Notes under the pieces: generated by a model
Database searches by the model: none
Seen by the model: only the letters and a program-made list of their open reading frames with translations
Told to the model about the DNA's origin: nothing
Assembly: GCA_031274845.1 (NCBI GenBank)
Contig: JAISPN010000100.1
Span: 1 to 10,937 of the forward strand
Direction: 5' to 3'
Length of the DNA stretch: 10,937 bases
Origin: Acidobacteriaceae bacterium
GTDB taxonomy: Bacteria > Acidobacteriota > Vicinamibacteria > Vicinamibacterales > CAVVIG01
Translations under genes and position numbers: made by a program
Shown here: piece by piece, positions 1 through 6,915 of the stretch
Position numbering within the stretch: the stretch's first letter is position 1
Layout of the letters: every line of letters starts with the position of its first letter

Positions 1-1
1 C

Positions 2-913
2 ACGGTCTACCTCGCGGAAGACACCTGGATCGACAAGCGGGTCGCGCTGAAAGTGCCGCACAAGCAGAGCGCCGACTTCGGCGAACTGCTCCACGAGCCG
101 CGGCTGCTCGCCACGCTCAACCACCCGAACATCGTCACCATCCTCACCGCGGAGCGGCAAGAGCACATCTTCTTCATCGTGATGGAGTTCGTGCCGGGCG
201 AAACGCTCGAAGCGATCATCGCGCGCGAAGGGGCGCTCGACTTGCCGCGCGCGCTCGACTACACCTGCCAGATCTGCAACGCCATCGATCACGCGCACCG
301 CCACGGCGTGCTGCACCGCGATCTGCGGCCGTCGAACGTGCTCGTCTCGGAGAGCGGACTGGTCAAGGTGGCCGACTTCGGCACCTCGCGTCTGCTCGAA
401 GTCGCCGCGCACGGCACCACCGTTATCGGCAGCCCGCCGTACATGGCGCCGGAACAGTTTGCCGGCAAGGCGGTGTTTGCCAGCGACCTCTACTCGCTCG
501 GCGTCAGCCTGTTTCAAATGCTCACGGGCGATCTCCCGTACGACACCCCCTCGCCTGCCGATCTCGATCGCCTCCTCCGCGGCGAGTTCCTCGTCTCGAC
601 ACGGCTGCGTAATCCTCGCGTCCCCCGCGCGGTCGACGACGTCGTGATGAAGGCGATGGCGCCGGAGATCACGGCGCGCTACCAGAAGGCGAGCGACATC
701 CTCGACGATCTGCTGGCCGCGCGGTCCGCGCCGGCGCGGCGTCCGATCCGCTCGTCCTCGGGCCGCGCCGAGAGCGCCGCCGATGACGTCGACGACGTGC
801 AGGTCCGGCTGAAGGCGCGCGAAGCCACGCAGACACCGCGATTCTGCTGGCACTGCCGCAAACCGTTGCACGCCCGCTCCGCCCGGTGCCCCTTCTGCGG
901 CGAGTCGCAGTAA
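2..913 (+). CDS. Hanks-type Ser/Thr protein kinase with C-terminal zinc ribbon (5' end outside the window)
   Basis: This is a eukaryotic-like protein kinase that would phosphorylate Ser/Thr residues on unknown targets. The reading frame is open from the left edge, and 303 residues are visible. Numbering visible residues from base 2, the end of the glycine-rich loop (TVYLAED) is followed by the ATP-binding lysine in VALK (K17). The catalytic loop HRDLRPSN has its aspartate at about residue 107, DFG lies at about 125-127 and APE at about 149-151. The usual Lys of HRDLKPxN is Arg here. After the C-lobe comes a charged linker, then two CxxC pairs (about residues 282-299, spaced C-x2-C-x10-C-x2-C) that look like a zinc ribbon. 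No transmembrane segment or PASTA repeat is visible, so it is probably cytosolic. A GTG codon at 53 should not be taken as the start, because kinase motifs continue upstream of it. The kinase assignment is firm; the substrate is unknown. Confidence 0.93.
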   Translation, partial: TVYLAEDTWIDKRVALKVPHKQSADFGELLHEPRLLATLNHPNIVTILTAERQEHIFFIVMEFVPGETLEAIIAREGALDLPRALDYTCQICNAIDHAHRHGVLHRDLRPSNVLVSESGLVKVADFGTSRLLEVAAHGTTVIGSPPYMAPEQFAGKAVFASDLYSLGVSLFQMLTGDLPYDTPSPADLDRLLRGEFLVSTRLRNPRVPRAVDDVVMKAMAPEITARYQKASDILDDLLAARSAPARRPIRSSSGRAESAADDVDDVQVRLKAREATQTPRFCWHCRKPLHARSARCPFCGESQ

Positions 914-923
914 GCCCCTCAGC

Positions 924-939
924 GCGGCTCAATAGCCGC
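924..939 (+). terminator. GC-rich hairpin after the kinase gene, no U-tract
   Basis: A perfect 6-bp stem (GCGGCT / AGCCGC) with a CAAT tetraloop begins 11 bases after the kinase stop codon. No T-run follows, so it is not a classic intrinsic terminator; it may protect the mRNA 3' end or assist termination. A second AGCCGC copy at 967-972 could pair with the same left arm. Confidence 0.35.
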
Positions 940-990
940 CACAGATCCACTGAACAACCGCTAAACAGCCGCGAATCGCCGTTCCCGGAT

Positions 991-996
991 TAAAAT
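991..996 (+). promoter_or_regulatory. Candidate -10 element (TAAAAT) upstream of ilvE
   Basis: TAAAAT stands out in a GC-rich background 21 bases before the ilvE ATG. It would place a transcript start near 1003, just ahead of the Shine-Dalgarno sequence. No good -35 match is visible at 16-18 bases upstream, so the call rests on the hexamer and its position. Confidence 0.4.
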
Positions 997-1004
997 CCTC
1001 TACC

Positions 1005-1012
1005 AAGAGGAG
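1005..1012 (+). promoter_or_regulatory. Strong ribosome binding site of ilvE
   Basis: AAGAGGAG lies 5 bases before the ATG at 1018 and fixes that start codon. It overlaps the right arm of a perfect 6-bp inverted repeat, TCCTCT (996-1001) / AGAGGA (1006-1011) with an ACCA loop. The site would therefore be occluded in any transcript that starts upstream of 996. Confidence 0.75.
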
Positions 1013-1017
1013 TCGCT

Positions 1018-1962
1018 ATGTCGTTTGCGGGCACGGGAAAAATCTGGATGAACGGAACGTTGGTCGACTGGAAGGATGCGAATATCCACATCGCCTCCCA
1101 CGTCGTCCACTACGGAAGCGGTGTGTTCGAAGGCGCGCGCTGCTACGCCACGCCGAACGGCTCGGCCTGCTTCCGTCTCGACGAGCACCTCGTCCGGCTC
1201 GTGAACTCCGCCAAGATCTACCGGATGACATACAACCTCGATCTCGCTGGCTGGCGGGCCGCCGTGCTCGACACCATCCGCGCCAACGGCATGAAGGCGT
1301 GCTACATCCGGCCGATCATCTATCGCGGCTACGAAACGCTCGGCGTGAACCCGCTGGGGAATCCTGTCGATGCCGCCATCATGGTCTGGGAATGGGGCGC
1401 GTATCTCGGCGAGGAAGCGCTCGAACAGGGCGTCGACGTGAAGGTCTCAACCTGGTCGCGCATGGCGCCGAACACGCTGCCGGCGATGGCCAAGGCGACC
1501 GCGAACTACGCCAACTCGCAGCTCATCAAGATGGAAGCGCTGCTCGACGGCTACGCCGAAGGGATCGCGCTCGACGTCTACGGCAACGTCAGCGAAGGGA
1601 GCGGCCAGAACATCTTCATCGTGCGTGGCAACGAGATTCTCACGCCGCCGCTCGCGACGTCGGTGCTCGCCGGCATCACCCGCGACACCATCATCACGCT
1701 CGCGCGCGAACTCGGCTACACGGTGGCTGAAACCAACATCCCGCGCGAAGCGCTCTACGTCGCGGACGAGGCGTTTTTCGCCGGCACGGCCGCCGAAGTG
1801 ACGCCGATCCGCTCCATCGACAAAATCACGATCGGCGCCGGACGCCGCGGCCCGGTGACGGCCGCGCTGCAGCGGACGTTCTTCGAGGTGGTGAACGGCA
1901 CACGGCCAGATACCCACGGCTGGCTGACGTATGTCTCGCCGGGCGATCCGTCGCCCCGGTAG
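1018..1962 (+). CDS. ilvE: Branched-chain amino-acid aminotransferase
   Basis: This is a fold-type IV PLP enzyme that transfers the amino group between glutamate and the 2-oxo acids of Leu, Ile and Val. It is the last step of their biosynthesis and the first of their breakdown, and it acts in the cytosol. The 314 residues match the usual IlvE length of about 300-310. The N-terminal BCAT motif HYGSGVFEGARCY is at 31-43. APNTLPAMAK ends at the Schiff-base lysine K159. SEGSGQN (192-198) carries the Glu that contacts the PLP ring nitrogen, GITR is at 219-222 and the phosphate-binding GTAAEVTP motif is at 256-263. The whole protein resembles E. coli IlvE more than D-amino-acid transaminase or aminodeoxychorismate lyase. 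No other ilv or leu gene is adjacent. The start is supported by the strong Shine-Dalgarno sequence. Confidence 0.95.
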   Translation: MSFAGTGKIWMNGTLVDWKDANIHIASHVVHYGSGVFEGARCYATPNGSACFRLDEHLVRLVNSAKIYRMTYNLDLAGWRAAVLDTIRANGMKACYIRPIIYRGYETLGVNPLGNPVDAAIMVWEWGAYLGEEALEQGVDVKVSTWSRMAPNTLPAMAKATANYANSQLIKMEALLDGYAEGIALDVYGNVSEGSGQNIFIVRGNEILTPPLATSVLAGITRDTIITLARELGYTVAETNIPREALYVADEAFFAGTAAEVTPIRSIDKITIGAGRRGPVTAALQRTFFEVVNGTRPDTHGWLTYVSPGDPSPR

Positions 1963-2010
1963 ACATCACGAATCCGTCGCCAAGTAACGCGCGGCTTTCA
2001 CGAGCCTCAC

Positions 2011-2556
2011 ATGGTGATGCCACGTCAACGGCCGCGCTCCGCTTCAAATACCGGGTCCAGACCACCACGGCCGAATGCCGACGGCGCTGGACCCGGTTCC
2101 GCGTACGTGACGGGGCTCACGCTCCTCGCCCGCCGCGAACTCTCCACACGTCAGCTTCAGGATCGCCTCAAGCGTCGCGGATACGAGGACGAGGAGATCG
2201 CCGCCACGATCGCTCGCCTCACCGACGAACGCGCGCTCGACGATGTCCGCGTGGCGGAAGCGATTGCGCGCACGCAAACCGGCCTCCGGCGGCGCGGCAG
2301 ACTGCGCGTACGCCTCGAAATCGAGCGAGCCGGCATCCCGAGTGACATCGCGCGTCAGGCGATCGACACGGTGTTCGAGGAGGTCGACGACGATCGGTTG
2401 ATGGAAGCGGCGCTCAACAAGCGGCTGCGGCCGGGACAGACAATCGCCAGTGAACGCGAGTTCGGCCGGTTGTACCGCTATCTCGTCGCGCAGGGGTTTC
2501 CCTCGGAGCAGGCGTTACGACTGCTCAAGGCAAGAAGGGACCGCGCCACTCCCTGA
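2011..2556 (+). CDS. recX: Regulatory protein RecX
   Basis: RecX binds RecA filaments and limits recombination and SOS induction in the cytosol. The 181-residue product has the alpha-helical three-repeat pattern of the family. The first repeat (about 31-75) contains LLARRELSTRQLQDRL and a GYEDEEI turn. The hallmark LDDVRVAEAIAR (LDDxRFAxxxxR in the family) is at about 76-87, followed by the Arg-rich GLRRRGRLRVRLEI segment. A third, more divergent repeat (about 125-175) ends the protein. The first 30 residues are basic, Pro-rich and unlike the family core. No Shine-Dalgarno precedes 2011, so the true start may be the in-frame GTG at 2107 or another codon between. recA is not in the window. The gene lies 48 bases after ilvE and upstream of an ABC-F/alaS pair, consistent with the common recX-alaS neighbourhood. 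Confidence 0.88.
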   Translation: MVMPRQRPRSASNTGSRPPRPNADGAGPGSAYVTGLTLLARRELSTRQLQDRLKRRGYEDEEIAATIARLTDERALDDVRVAEAIARTQTGLRRRGRLRVRLEIERAGIPSDIARQAIDTVFEEVDDDRLMEAALNKRLRPGQTIASEREFGRLYRYLVAQGFPSEQALRLLKARRDRATP

Positions 2557-2562
2557 TACAAT
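2554..2562 (+). promoter_or_regulatory. Candidate extended -10 (TGA-TACAAT) for the ABC-F/alaS unit
   Basis: TACAAT at 2557-2562 is preceded directly by TGA, which is also the recX stop codon and supplies the TGn of an extended -10. A start near 2569 would give a leader of about 60 bases before the ABC-F gene. No -35 resembling TTGACA is seen, as is typical of extended -10 promoters. The rpsT promoter candidate has the closely similar TGATACTAT. Confidence 0.5.
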
Positions 2563-2579
2563 TGGGCATTCCTCAACAC

Positions 2580-2602
2580 TTCGGCCCGAGAGTCCGGCCG
2601 AA
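2580..2602 (+). promoter_or_regulatory. Leader hairpin upstream of the ABC-F gene
   Basis: A perfect 7-bp inverted repeat, TTCGGCC (2580-2586) and GGCCGAA (2596-2602), encloses a 9-base loop within the putative ABC-F leader. No U-tract follows, so it is not an intrinsic terminator in this form. A regulatory role is inference only. Confidence 0.4.
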
Positions 2603-2620
2603 ACTGAAAATCCGGCACGA

Positions 2621-2632
2621 ATGACCCAATGA
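2621..2632 (+). other. Three-codon mini-ORF (Met-Thr-Gln-stop) overlapping the ABC-F start
   Basis: ATG at 2621 is followed by two codons and a TGA at 2630-2632 that overlaps the ABC-F ATG (2629-2631) in the ATGA arrangement. It has no visible ribosome binding site of its own. It may be chance, or it may act in translational coupling of the ABC-F gene. Confidence 0.25.
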
Positions 2633-4230
2633 TTAGCGTTTCCAGTGTCTCCATGCGCTACGGCTCGAAGGTGCTCTTCGAGGACGTCTCCACCACCTTT
2701 TCCAAAGACCGCCGCTACGGCCTGACCGGCCCGAACGGCGCCGGCAAATCGACGTTCATGAAGCTGCTGACGGGCGAACTTCCGCCGCAGCGCGGGACCG
2801 TCGTCCGTCCCGACAAGCTTGGCGTGCTGCGTCAGGATCAGTTTGCGTTCGACGAATACCGCGTCATCGACACCGTGGTGATGGGCAACGCGCGGCTCTG
2901 GGCCGCGCTCAACGAGCGCGAGAAGCTGTACGACAAAGGCGCCGACCTCACCGACGAGGACGGCATGCGTCTCGGCGAGCTTGAGGGAATCGTGGGCGAA
3001 GAGGACGGCTACAGCGCCGAGAGCGACGCGGCCATCCTCCTGCAAGGGCTCGACATTCCCAACGAACTGCACGAGCGCAAGATGAGCGAGCTCCAAGGCG
3101 GCCAGAAGGTTCGCATCCTGCTCGCGCAGGCGCTCTTCGGACATCCCGAAGCGTTGCTCCTCGACGAACCGACGAACCACCTCGACCTCGAATCGATCCA
3201 CTGGCTGCGCGAGTTTCTCGTCCGCTACGACGGCGTGCTCATCGTCATCTCGCACGACCGCCACTTCCTGAACGCGGTCTGCACGCACATCGCCGACATC
3301 GACTACCAGACGATCATCACCTACACGGGTGGCTACGACGACATGGTGCTGGCCAAGACGCAGATTCGCACGCGCGTCGAAGCCGAGAACGAACAGCGCG
3401 AGAAGAAGATCGCGCAACTGAACGACTTCATCGCCCGCTTCGGCGCCGGCACCCGCGCCGCGCAGACGACATCACGCCGGAAAGAAGTGGAACGGCTGCA
3501 GACGACCGACCTGGCGCGATCGAACATTCAGCGTCCGTACATCCGCTTCCAGATGAAGCGGCCGTCGGGCAAACTCGCCATGGAGTGCGAAGGCGTCTCG
3601 AAGGCGTTCGGCAGTCATCGCGTGGTCTCGTCATTCGATGCGGTCGTCAATCGCGGCGAGAAGATCGTCATCGCCGGCAGAAACGGCACCGGCAAAACGA
3701 CGCTGCTGAAGGCGCTCCTCTCCGATGCGCCCGATCTCTCAGCCGCCAAGGGTGATCTCGACGCCGGCCACATCCGTTGGGGACACGAAATCTCGATCGG
3801 CTACTTCCCGCAGGATCACACTGGCGTCATCGAGAAAGGCATGACGGCGGTCGAATGGCTGCACCGCTTCGATCCGGATGCGTCGCGTCAGGATATTCAC
3901 GGCCTCCTCGGACAGATGCTGTTCAGCGGCGAAGAAGGGTTCAAGCCGACCGAAGCGCTGTCGGGTGGCGAAACGGCGCGGCTGCTCTTCTGCCGCATCA
4001 TGCTCCAGAAACCCAACGTCATCGTCCTCGACGAACCGACGAACCACCTCGACCTCGAATCGATTAACGCGCTGAACATCGCGCTGCAAAAATTCGAAGG
4101 AACGGTGTTTCTCGTCACCCACGACGAGGACTTAATGGAAGAAGTCGGCACCCGCGTCTGGCACTTCGAACACGGACGCATTGAAGATTTCAAGGGCACC
4201 TACGAAGAATTCGCCGCGGCGCACACATGA
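2629..4230 (+). CDS. ybiT: ABC-F family ATPase, YbiT type
   Basis: This is a soluble twin-ATPase ABC-F protein. Family members bind the ribosomal E site and adjust the peptidyl-transferase centre; YbiT itself is ribosome-associated with a less defined role. The 533 residues contain two nucleotide-binding domains. The first has Walker A GPNGAGKST (34-42), a signature written LQGGQ (155-159), Walker B LLLDEP (176-181) and switch His209. The second has Walker A GRNGTGKTT (350-358), LSGGE (444-448), Walker B IVLDEP (465-470) and His498. A charged helical linker (about 245-315), the P-site tRNA interaction region, joins them. There are no membrane segments, so it is not a transporter. Length and motifs such as LRQDQFAFDEY and DGYSAE match E. 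coli YbiT more closely than EttA, Uup or the Vga/Msr resistance proteins. The start at 2629 has no clear Shine-Dalgarno and overlaps the stop of a three-codon ORF. The 3' end overlaps alaS by four bases. Confidence 0.93.
   Translation: MISVSSVSMRYGSKVLFEDVSTTFSKDRRYGLTGPNGAGKSTFMKLLTGELPPQRGTVVRPDKLGVLRQDQFAFDEYRVIDTVVMGNARLWAALNEREKLYDKGADLTDEDGMRLGELEGIVGEEDGYSAESDAAILLQGLDIPNELHERKMSELQGGQKVRILLAQALFGHPEALLLDEPTNHLDLESIHWLREFLVRYDGVLIVISHDRHFLNAVCTHIADIDYQTIITYTGGYDDMVLAKTQIRTRVEAENEQREKKIAQLNDFIARFGAGTRAAQTTSRRKEVERLQTTDLARSNIQRPYIRFQMKRPSGKLAMECEGVSKAFGSHRVVSSFDAVVNRGEKIVIAGRNGTGKTTLLKALLSDAPDLSAAKGDLDAGHIRWGHEISIGYFPQDHTGVIEKGMTAVEWLHRFDPDASRQDIHGLLGQMLFSGEEGFKPTEALSGGETARLLFCRIMLQKPNVIVLDEPTNHLDLESINALNIALQKFEGTVFLVTHDEDLMEEVGTRVWHFEHGRIEDFKGTYEEFAAAHT
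3158..3197 (+). repeat. 40-bp perfect direct repeat, copy 1 (Walker B of NBD1)
   Basis: This copy is identical over 40 bases to 4025-4064. It covers the Walker B/D-loop stretch DEPTNHLDLES of the first ATPase domain. The offset of 867 bases is 289 codons, so the copies are in the same reading phase. Confidence 0.95.
4025..4064 (+). repeat. 40-bp perfect direct repeat, copy 2 (Walker B of NBD2)
   Basis: This is the second copy of the repeat at 3158-3197, in the matching position of the second ATPase domain. All synonymous positions agree across 13 consecutive codons. Confidence 0.95.
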
Positions 4231-6869
4231 CCTCCAACGAGATTCGTCGATCGTTTCTGAAGTACTTCGAGCAACAGGGACACCGTGTCGTCCAGAGCGC
4301 GTCGCTCGTCCCGGGCGACGATCCGACGCTGCTCTTCACCAACGCCGGCATGAACCAGTTCAAGGATCTCTTCCTTGGACGTGAGAAGCGCGACTACACG
4401 CGCGCCACGACGTCGCAAAAAGTGATGCGCGTCAGCGGCAAGCACAACGACCTCGATAACGTCGGCCCGTCCTACCGGCACCACACGTTCTTCGAGATGC
4501 TCGGCAACTTCTCGTTTGGCGACTACTTCAAGAAAGAGGCGATCCAGTTCGCCTGGACGCTCCTCACCGACGTCTGGAAGATGCCGAAAGATCGGCTCGT
4601 CGTCTCGATCTTCAAAGGCGAACACGGCATCCCGCGCGACACCGAGGCGTACGACATCTGGCGCACGCTCGTCCCGGCGGATCGCATTCTCGAACTCGGC
4701 GCCGAGGACAACTTCTGGCAGATGGGCGACACGGGGCCGTGCGGCCGCTGCTCGGAAATCTATTACGTCCGCGGCACCGGCGCCGACCCGGAAATCGAAA
4801 TCTGGAACAACGTGTTCATGGAATTCGAACGGAGCGCCAACGGCACGCTGACGCCGCTCCCCGCGCCCTCCATCGATACCGGCATGGGGCTCGAACGGAT
4901 CACCGCGGTGCTCCAGCAGAAGGATTCCAACTACGACACCGACGTCTTCATGCCGCTGCTCACCCGCATCGGCGAGATGTCGGGACACCGGTACGGCGCG
5001 CACCCGGCCGCCGACACCTCGATGCGCGTCGTCGCCGACCACGCGCGCGCGACGACGTTTCTCATCGCCGACGGCGTGATTCCGTCCAACGAGTGGCGCG
5101 GATACGTGCTGCGCAAGATCATGCGCCGCGCCATGCGTCACGGGAAACATCTCGGCCTGAACGAACCGTTTCTGCACCAGCTCGTCGCCGTCCTCGGTCG
5201 CGAGATGGGCGACGCCTATCCAGAGCTTCGCACCAACCGCGAGATGATCGAGAAAACGATCGTCGCCGAGGAACACCGGTTCGACGCCGTGCTCACCGAT
5301 GGTCTGCCCAGACTTGAAGCCGAAATCGGGAAAGCCCTCGACGCGGGCACCAAAACGGTGGCCGGCGACATCGCCTTCCGTCTCTACGACACCTTCGGCG
5401 TGCCGTACGACTTCATCGAAGACACGGCCGCGACACGTGGCGTCTCGGTCGACAAGGAGGGCTTTAATCGCGCGATGGCGGAACAGCGCGGCAAGGCGCG
5501 CGCCCAGAGCGCGTTTGGCGGATCGCGCGACCGCGAAGAATTCGTCATCGCCGACGAAGCGCCGCTCAAGGCGGCCGGCGATCGCTTCGAAGGATACACG
5601 AGCACGCACATCAACGGCGTGCCGGTGCTGGCGTTGTTCGACGCCGAGCGGCAACCGGTCGATGCGCTGACCGAAGGACAAGACGGCTTCGCGCTGCTCG
5701 CGCACACGCCGTTCTATCTCGAATCGGGCGGTCAGGTCTCAGACACCGGCGAGATCGTGAACGAAGCGTCTGGCGCAAACGCGTCCGTCACCGGCGTGGT
5801 CCGCGTGCGTGCCGGTCTTCCGCGCGCCGCGCGGATCGTTGTCCAGCAGGGCGCGTTCCACGTCCGCGACATCGTCTCCGCGCGTGTTGACGACGAAACG
5901 CGAAACGCCACGCGCCGGAATCACACGGCCACGCACCTGCTCCACGCCGCGCTGCGAACCGTGTTGGGGCCGCACGTGAAACAGGCCGGATCGCTGGTCT
6001 CGCCGGATCGCTTGCGCTTCGACTTCGTGCACTTTCAACCGATCACCGAGCAGGAGATCGCCCGCATCGAGCAGATCGTCACAGGGCAGATCGTCCGCAA
6101 TACGCCGGTGACGACGACGGTGCGCTCGACAGAGGACGCCATCGCCGCCGGCGCCATGGCGCTCTTCGGCGAAAAATACGGCGACACGGTTCGCGTCGTC
6201 AGCATCCCTGACTTCAGTCTCGCACTCTGCGGCGGCACGCACGTCGCCGCCACCGGCGACATCGGCGCCTTCCTGGTGACATCGGAGAGCGGCGTTGCCG
6301 CCGGCGTCCGCCGTATCGAAGCGGTCACCGGCCTGGGAGCGCTCGACACGGTGCAGCATCAGCGGAAGACGCTCCGCGCGATGCTCGCGGCGCTCCACGC
6401 GAACGACGAGTCGGCACTCGACACAATCGAGCGGATGCAGGCGGACACCAAACGCCTCGCGCGCGAGGTGACGCAAATCAAAACAAAGCTTGCGACAAGC
6501 GGCGGTGGCGCGTCGAGCGCGAGCGACGACACAATCGATATTGCCGGCGTGACGCTGGCGCGCCGGCGCCTCTCCGGCCTCGACAAGAACGCGCTGCGCG
6601 AGGTGGCCGATTCCATCAAGGCCACGATCAAGAGCGGCGTCGTGGTGCTCGCCGCCGACAACGACGGCAAGGTGCAAATCGTCGTCTCCGTCACGCCCGA
6701 TACGATCGCGAAGGTGAAGGCTGGCGAGATCGTGAAAGCGCTCGCGCCGATCGTGGGCGGCGGCGGTGGCGGACGTCCGGATTTCGCGGAAGCCGGCGGC
6801 AAACTGCCCGAGAAGATCGACGAGCTGCTGGCGGCGGCACCCGATGTCGTGCGCGCGCTAATCGCGTAG
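4227..6869 (+). CDS. alaS: Alanyl-tRNA synthetase
   Basis: This enzyme charges tRNA-Ala with alanine using ATP and removes mischarged Ser and Gly; it acts in the cytosol and is essential. The 880 residues equal the typical length of about 875. The class II catalytic core occupies about 1-240, with FTNAGMNQFKD at 37-47, RHHTFFEMLGNFSFGDYF at 84-101 and the GMGLER motif at 219-224. It is followed by the tRNA-recognition helical region. The editing domain has its zinc ligands in HTATH (H566, H570) and CGGTH (C668, H672), all present. A coiled segment (about 710-755) leads to the C-Ala domain, which contains the glycine-rich GGGGGGRPDFAEAGG (844-858). The ATG overlaps the ABC-F stop as ATGA and has no clear Shine-Dalgarno, so translation is probably coupled to the upstream gene. 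The enzyme looks fully intact. Confidence 0.98.
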   Translation: MTSNEIRRSFLKYFEQQGHRVVQSASLVPGDDPTLLFTNAGMNQFKDLFLGREKRDYTRATTSQKVMRVSGKHNDLDNVGPSYRHHTFFEMLGNFSFGDYFKKEAIQFAWTLLTDVWKMPKDRLVVSIFKGEHGIPRDTEAYDIWRTLVPADRILELGAEDNFWQMGDTGPCGRCSEIYYVRGTGADPEIEIWNNVFMEFERSANGTLTPLPAPSIDTGMGLERITAVLQQKDSNYDTDVFMPLLTRIGEMSGHRYGAHPAADTSMRVVADHARATTFLIADGVIPSNEWRGYVLRKIMRRAMRHGKHLGLNEPFLHQLVAVLGREMGDAYPELRTNREMIEKTIVAEEHRFDAVLTDGLPRLEAEIGKALDAGTKTVAGDIAFRLYDTFGVPYDFIEDTAATRGVSVDKEGFNRAMAEQRGKARAQSAFGGSRDREEFVIADEAPLKAAGDRFEGYTSTHINGVPVLALFDAERQPVDALTEGQDGFALLAHTPFYLESGGQVSDTGEIVNEASGANASVTGVVRVRAGLPRAARIVVQQGAFHVRDIVSARVDDETRNATRRNHTATHLLHAALRTVLGPHVKQAGSLVSPDRLRFDFVHFQPITEQEIARIEQIVTGQIVRNTPVTTTVRSTEDAIAAGAMALFGEKYGDTVRVVSIPDFSLALCGGTHVAATGDIGAFLVTSESGVAAGVRRIEAVTGLGALDTVQHQRKTLRAMLAALHANDESALDTIERMQADTKRLAREVTQIKTKLATSGGGASSASDDTIDIAGVTLARRRLSGLDKNALREVADSIKATIKSGVVVLAADNDGKVQIVVSVTPDTIAKVKAGEIVKALAPIVGGGGGGRPDFAEAGGKLPEKIDELLAAAPDVVRALIA

Positions 6870-6915
6870 ATACCGTCGAGAGCGATCGCCACGCCAACCG
6901 CCATCCCGCGCCGCG
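6870..6915. other. Short convergent spacer between alaS and the permease gene
   Basis: These 46 bases separate the alaS and permease stop codons. They contain the 8-bp palindrome GCGATCGC (6882-6889), but no stem followed by a T-run on either strand, so no intrinsic terminator is visible for either gene. Confidence 0.6.

Noticed and set aside
53..55. GTG as the start of the kinase gene
   Set aside because: The frame is open to the left edge and encodes the expected glycine-loop end and VALK lysine just before this codon, so the gene starts outside the window.
1946..1981. 10-bp direct repeat ATCCGTCGCC at 1946-1955 and 1972-1981 around the ilvE stop
   Set aside because: It is short, made of common GC-rich words, and has no associated mobile element or site; chance is the simplest reading.
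2007..2017. TCAC-ATG-GTGA inverted repeat centred on the recX start codon
   Set aside because: Four-base arms are expected by chance and no second operator-like copy is present.
4200..5705. A long minus-strand open frame of about 500 codons antisense to alaS, and similar ones at 2515-3417 and 5739-6677
   Set aside because: They lie opposite well-supported genes in a GC-rich genome, where antisense frames stay open by codon bias. Their translations are low-complexity, rich in Arg, Val and His, with no recognisable motif and no ribosome binding site.
6882..6889. GCGATCGC palindrome in the alaS/permease spacer
   Set aside because: It is a single 8-bp palindrome of a common composition with no T-run and no further copies nearby forming a pattern.
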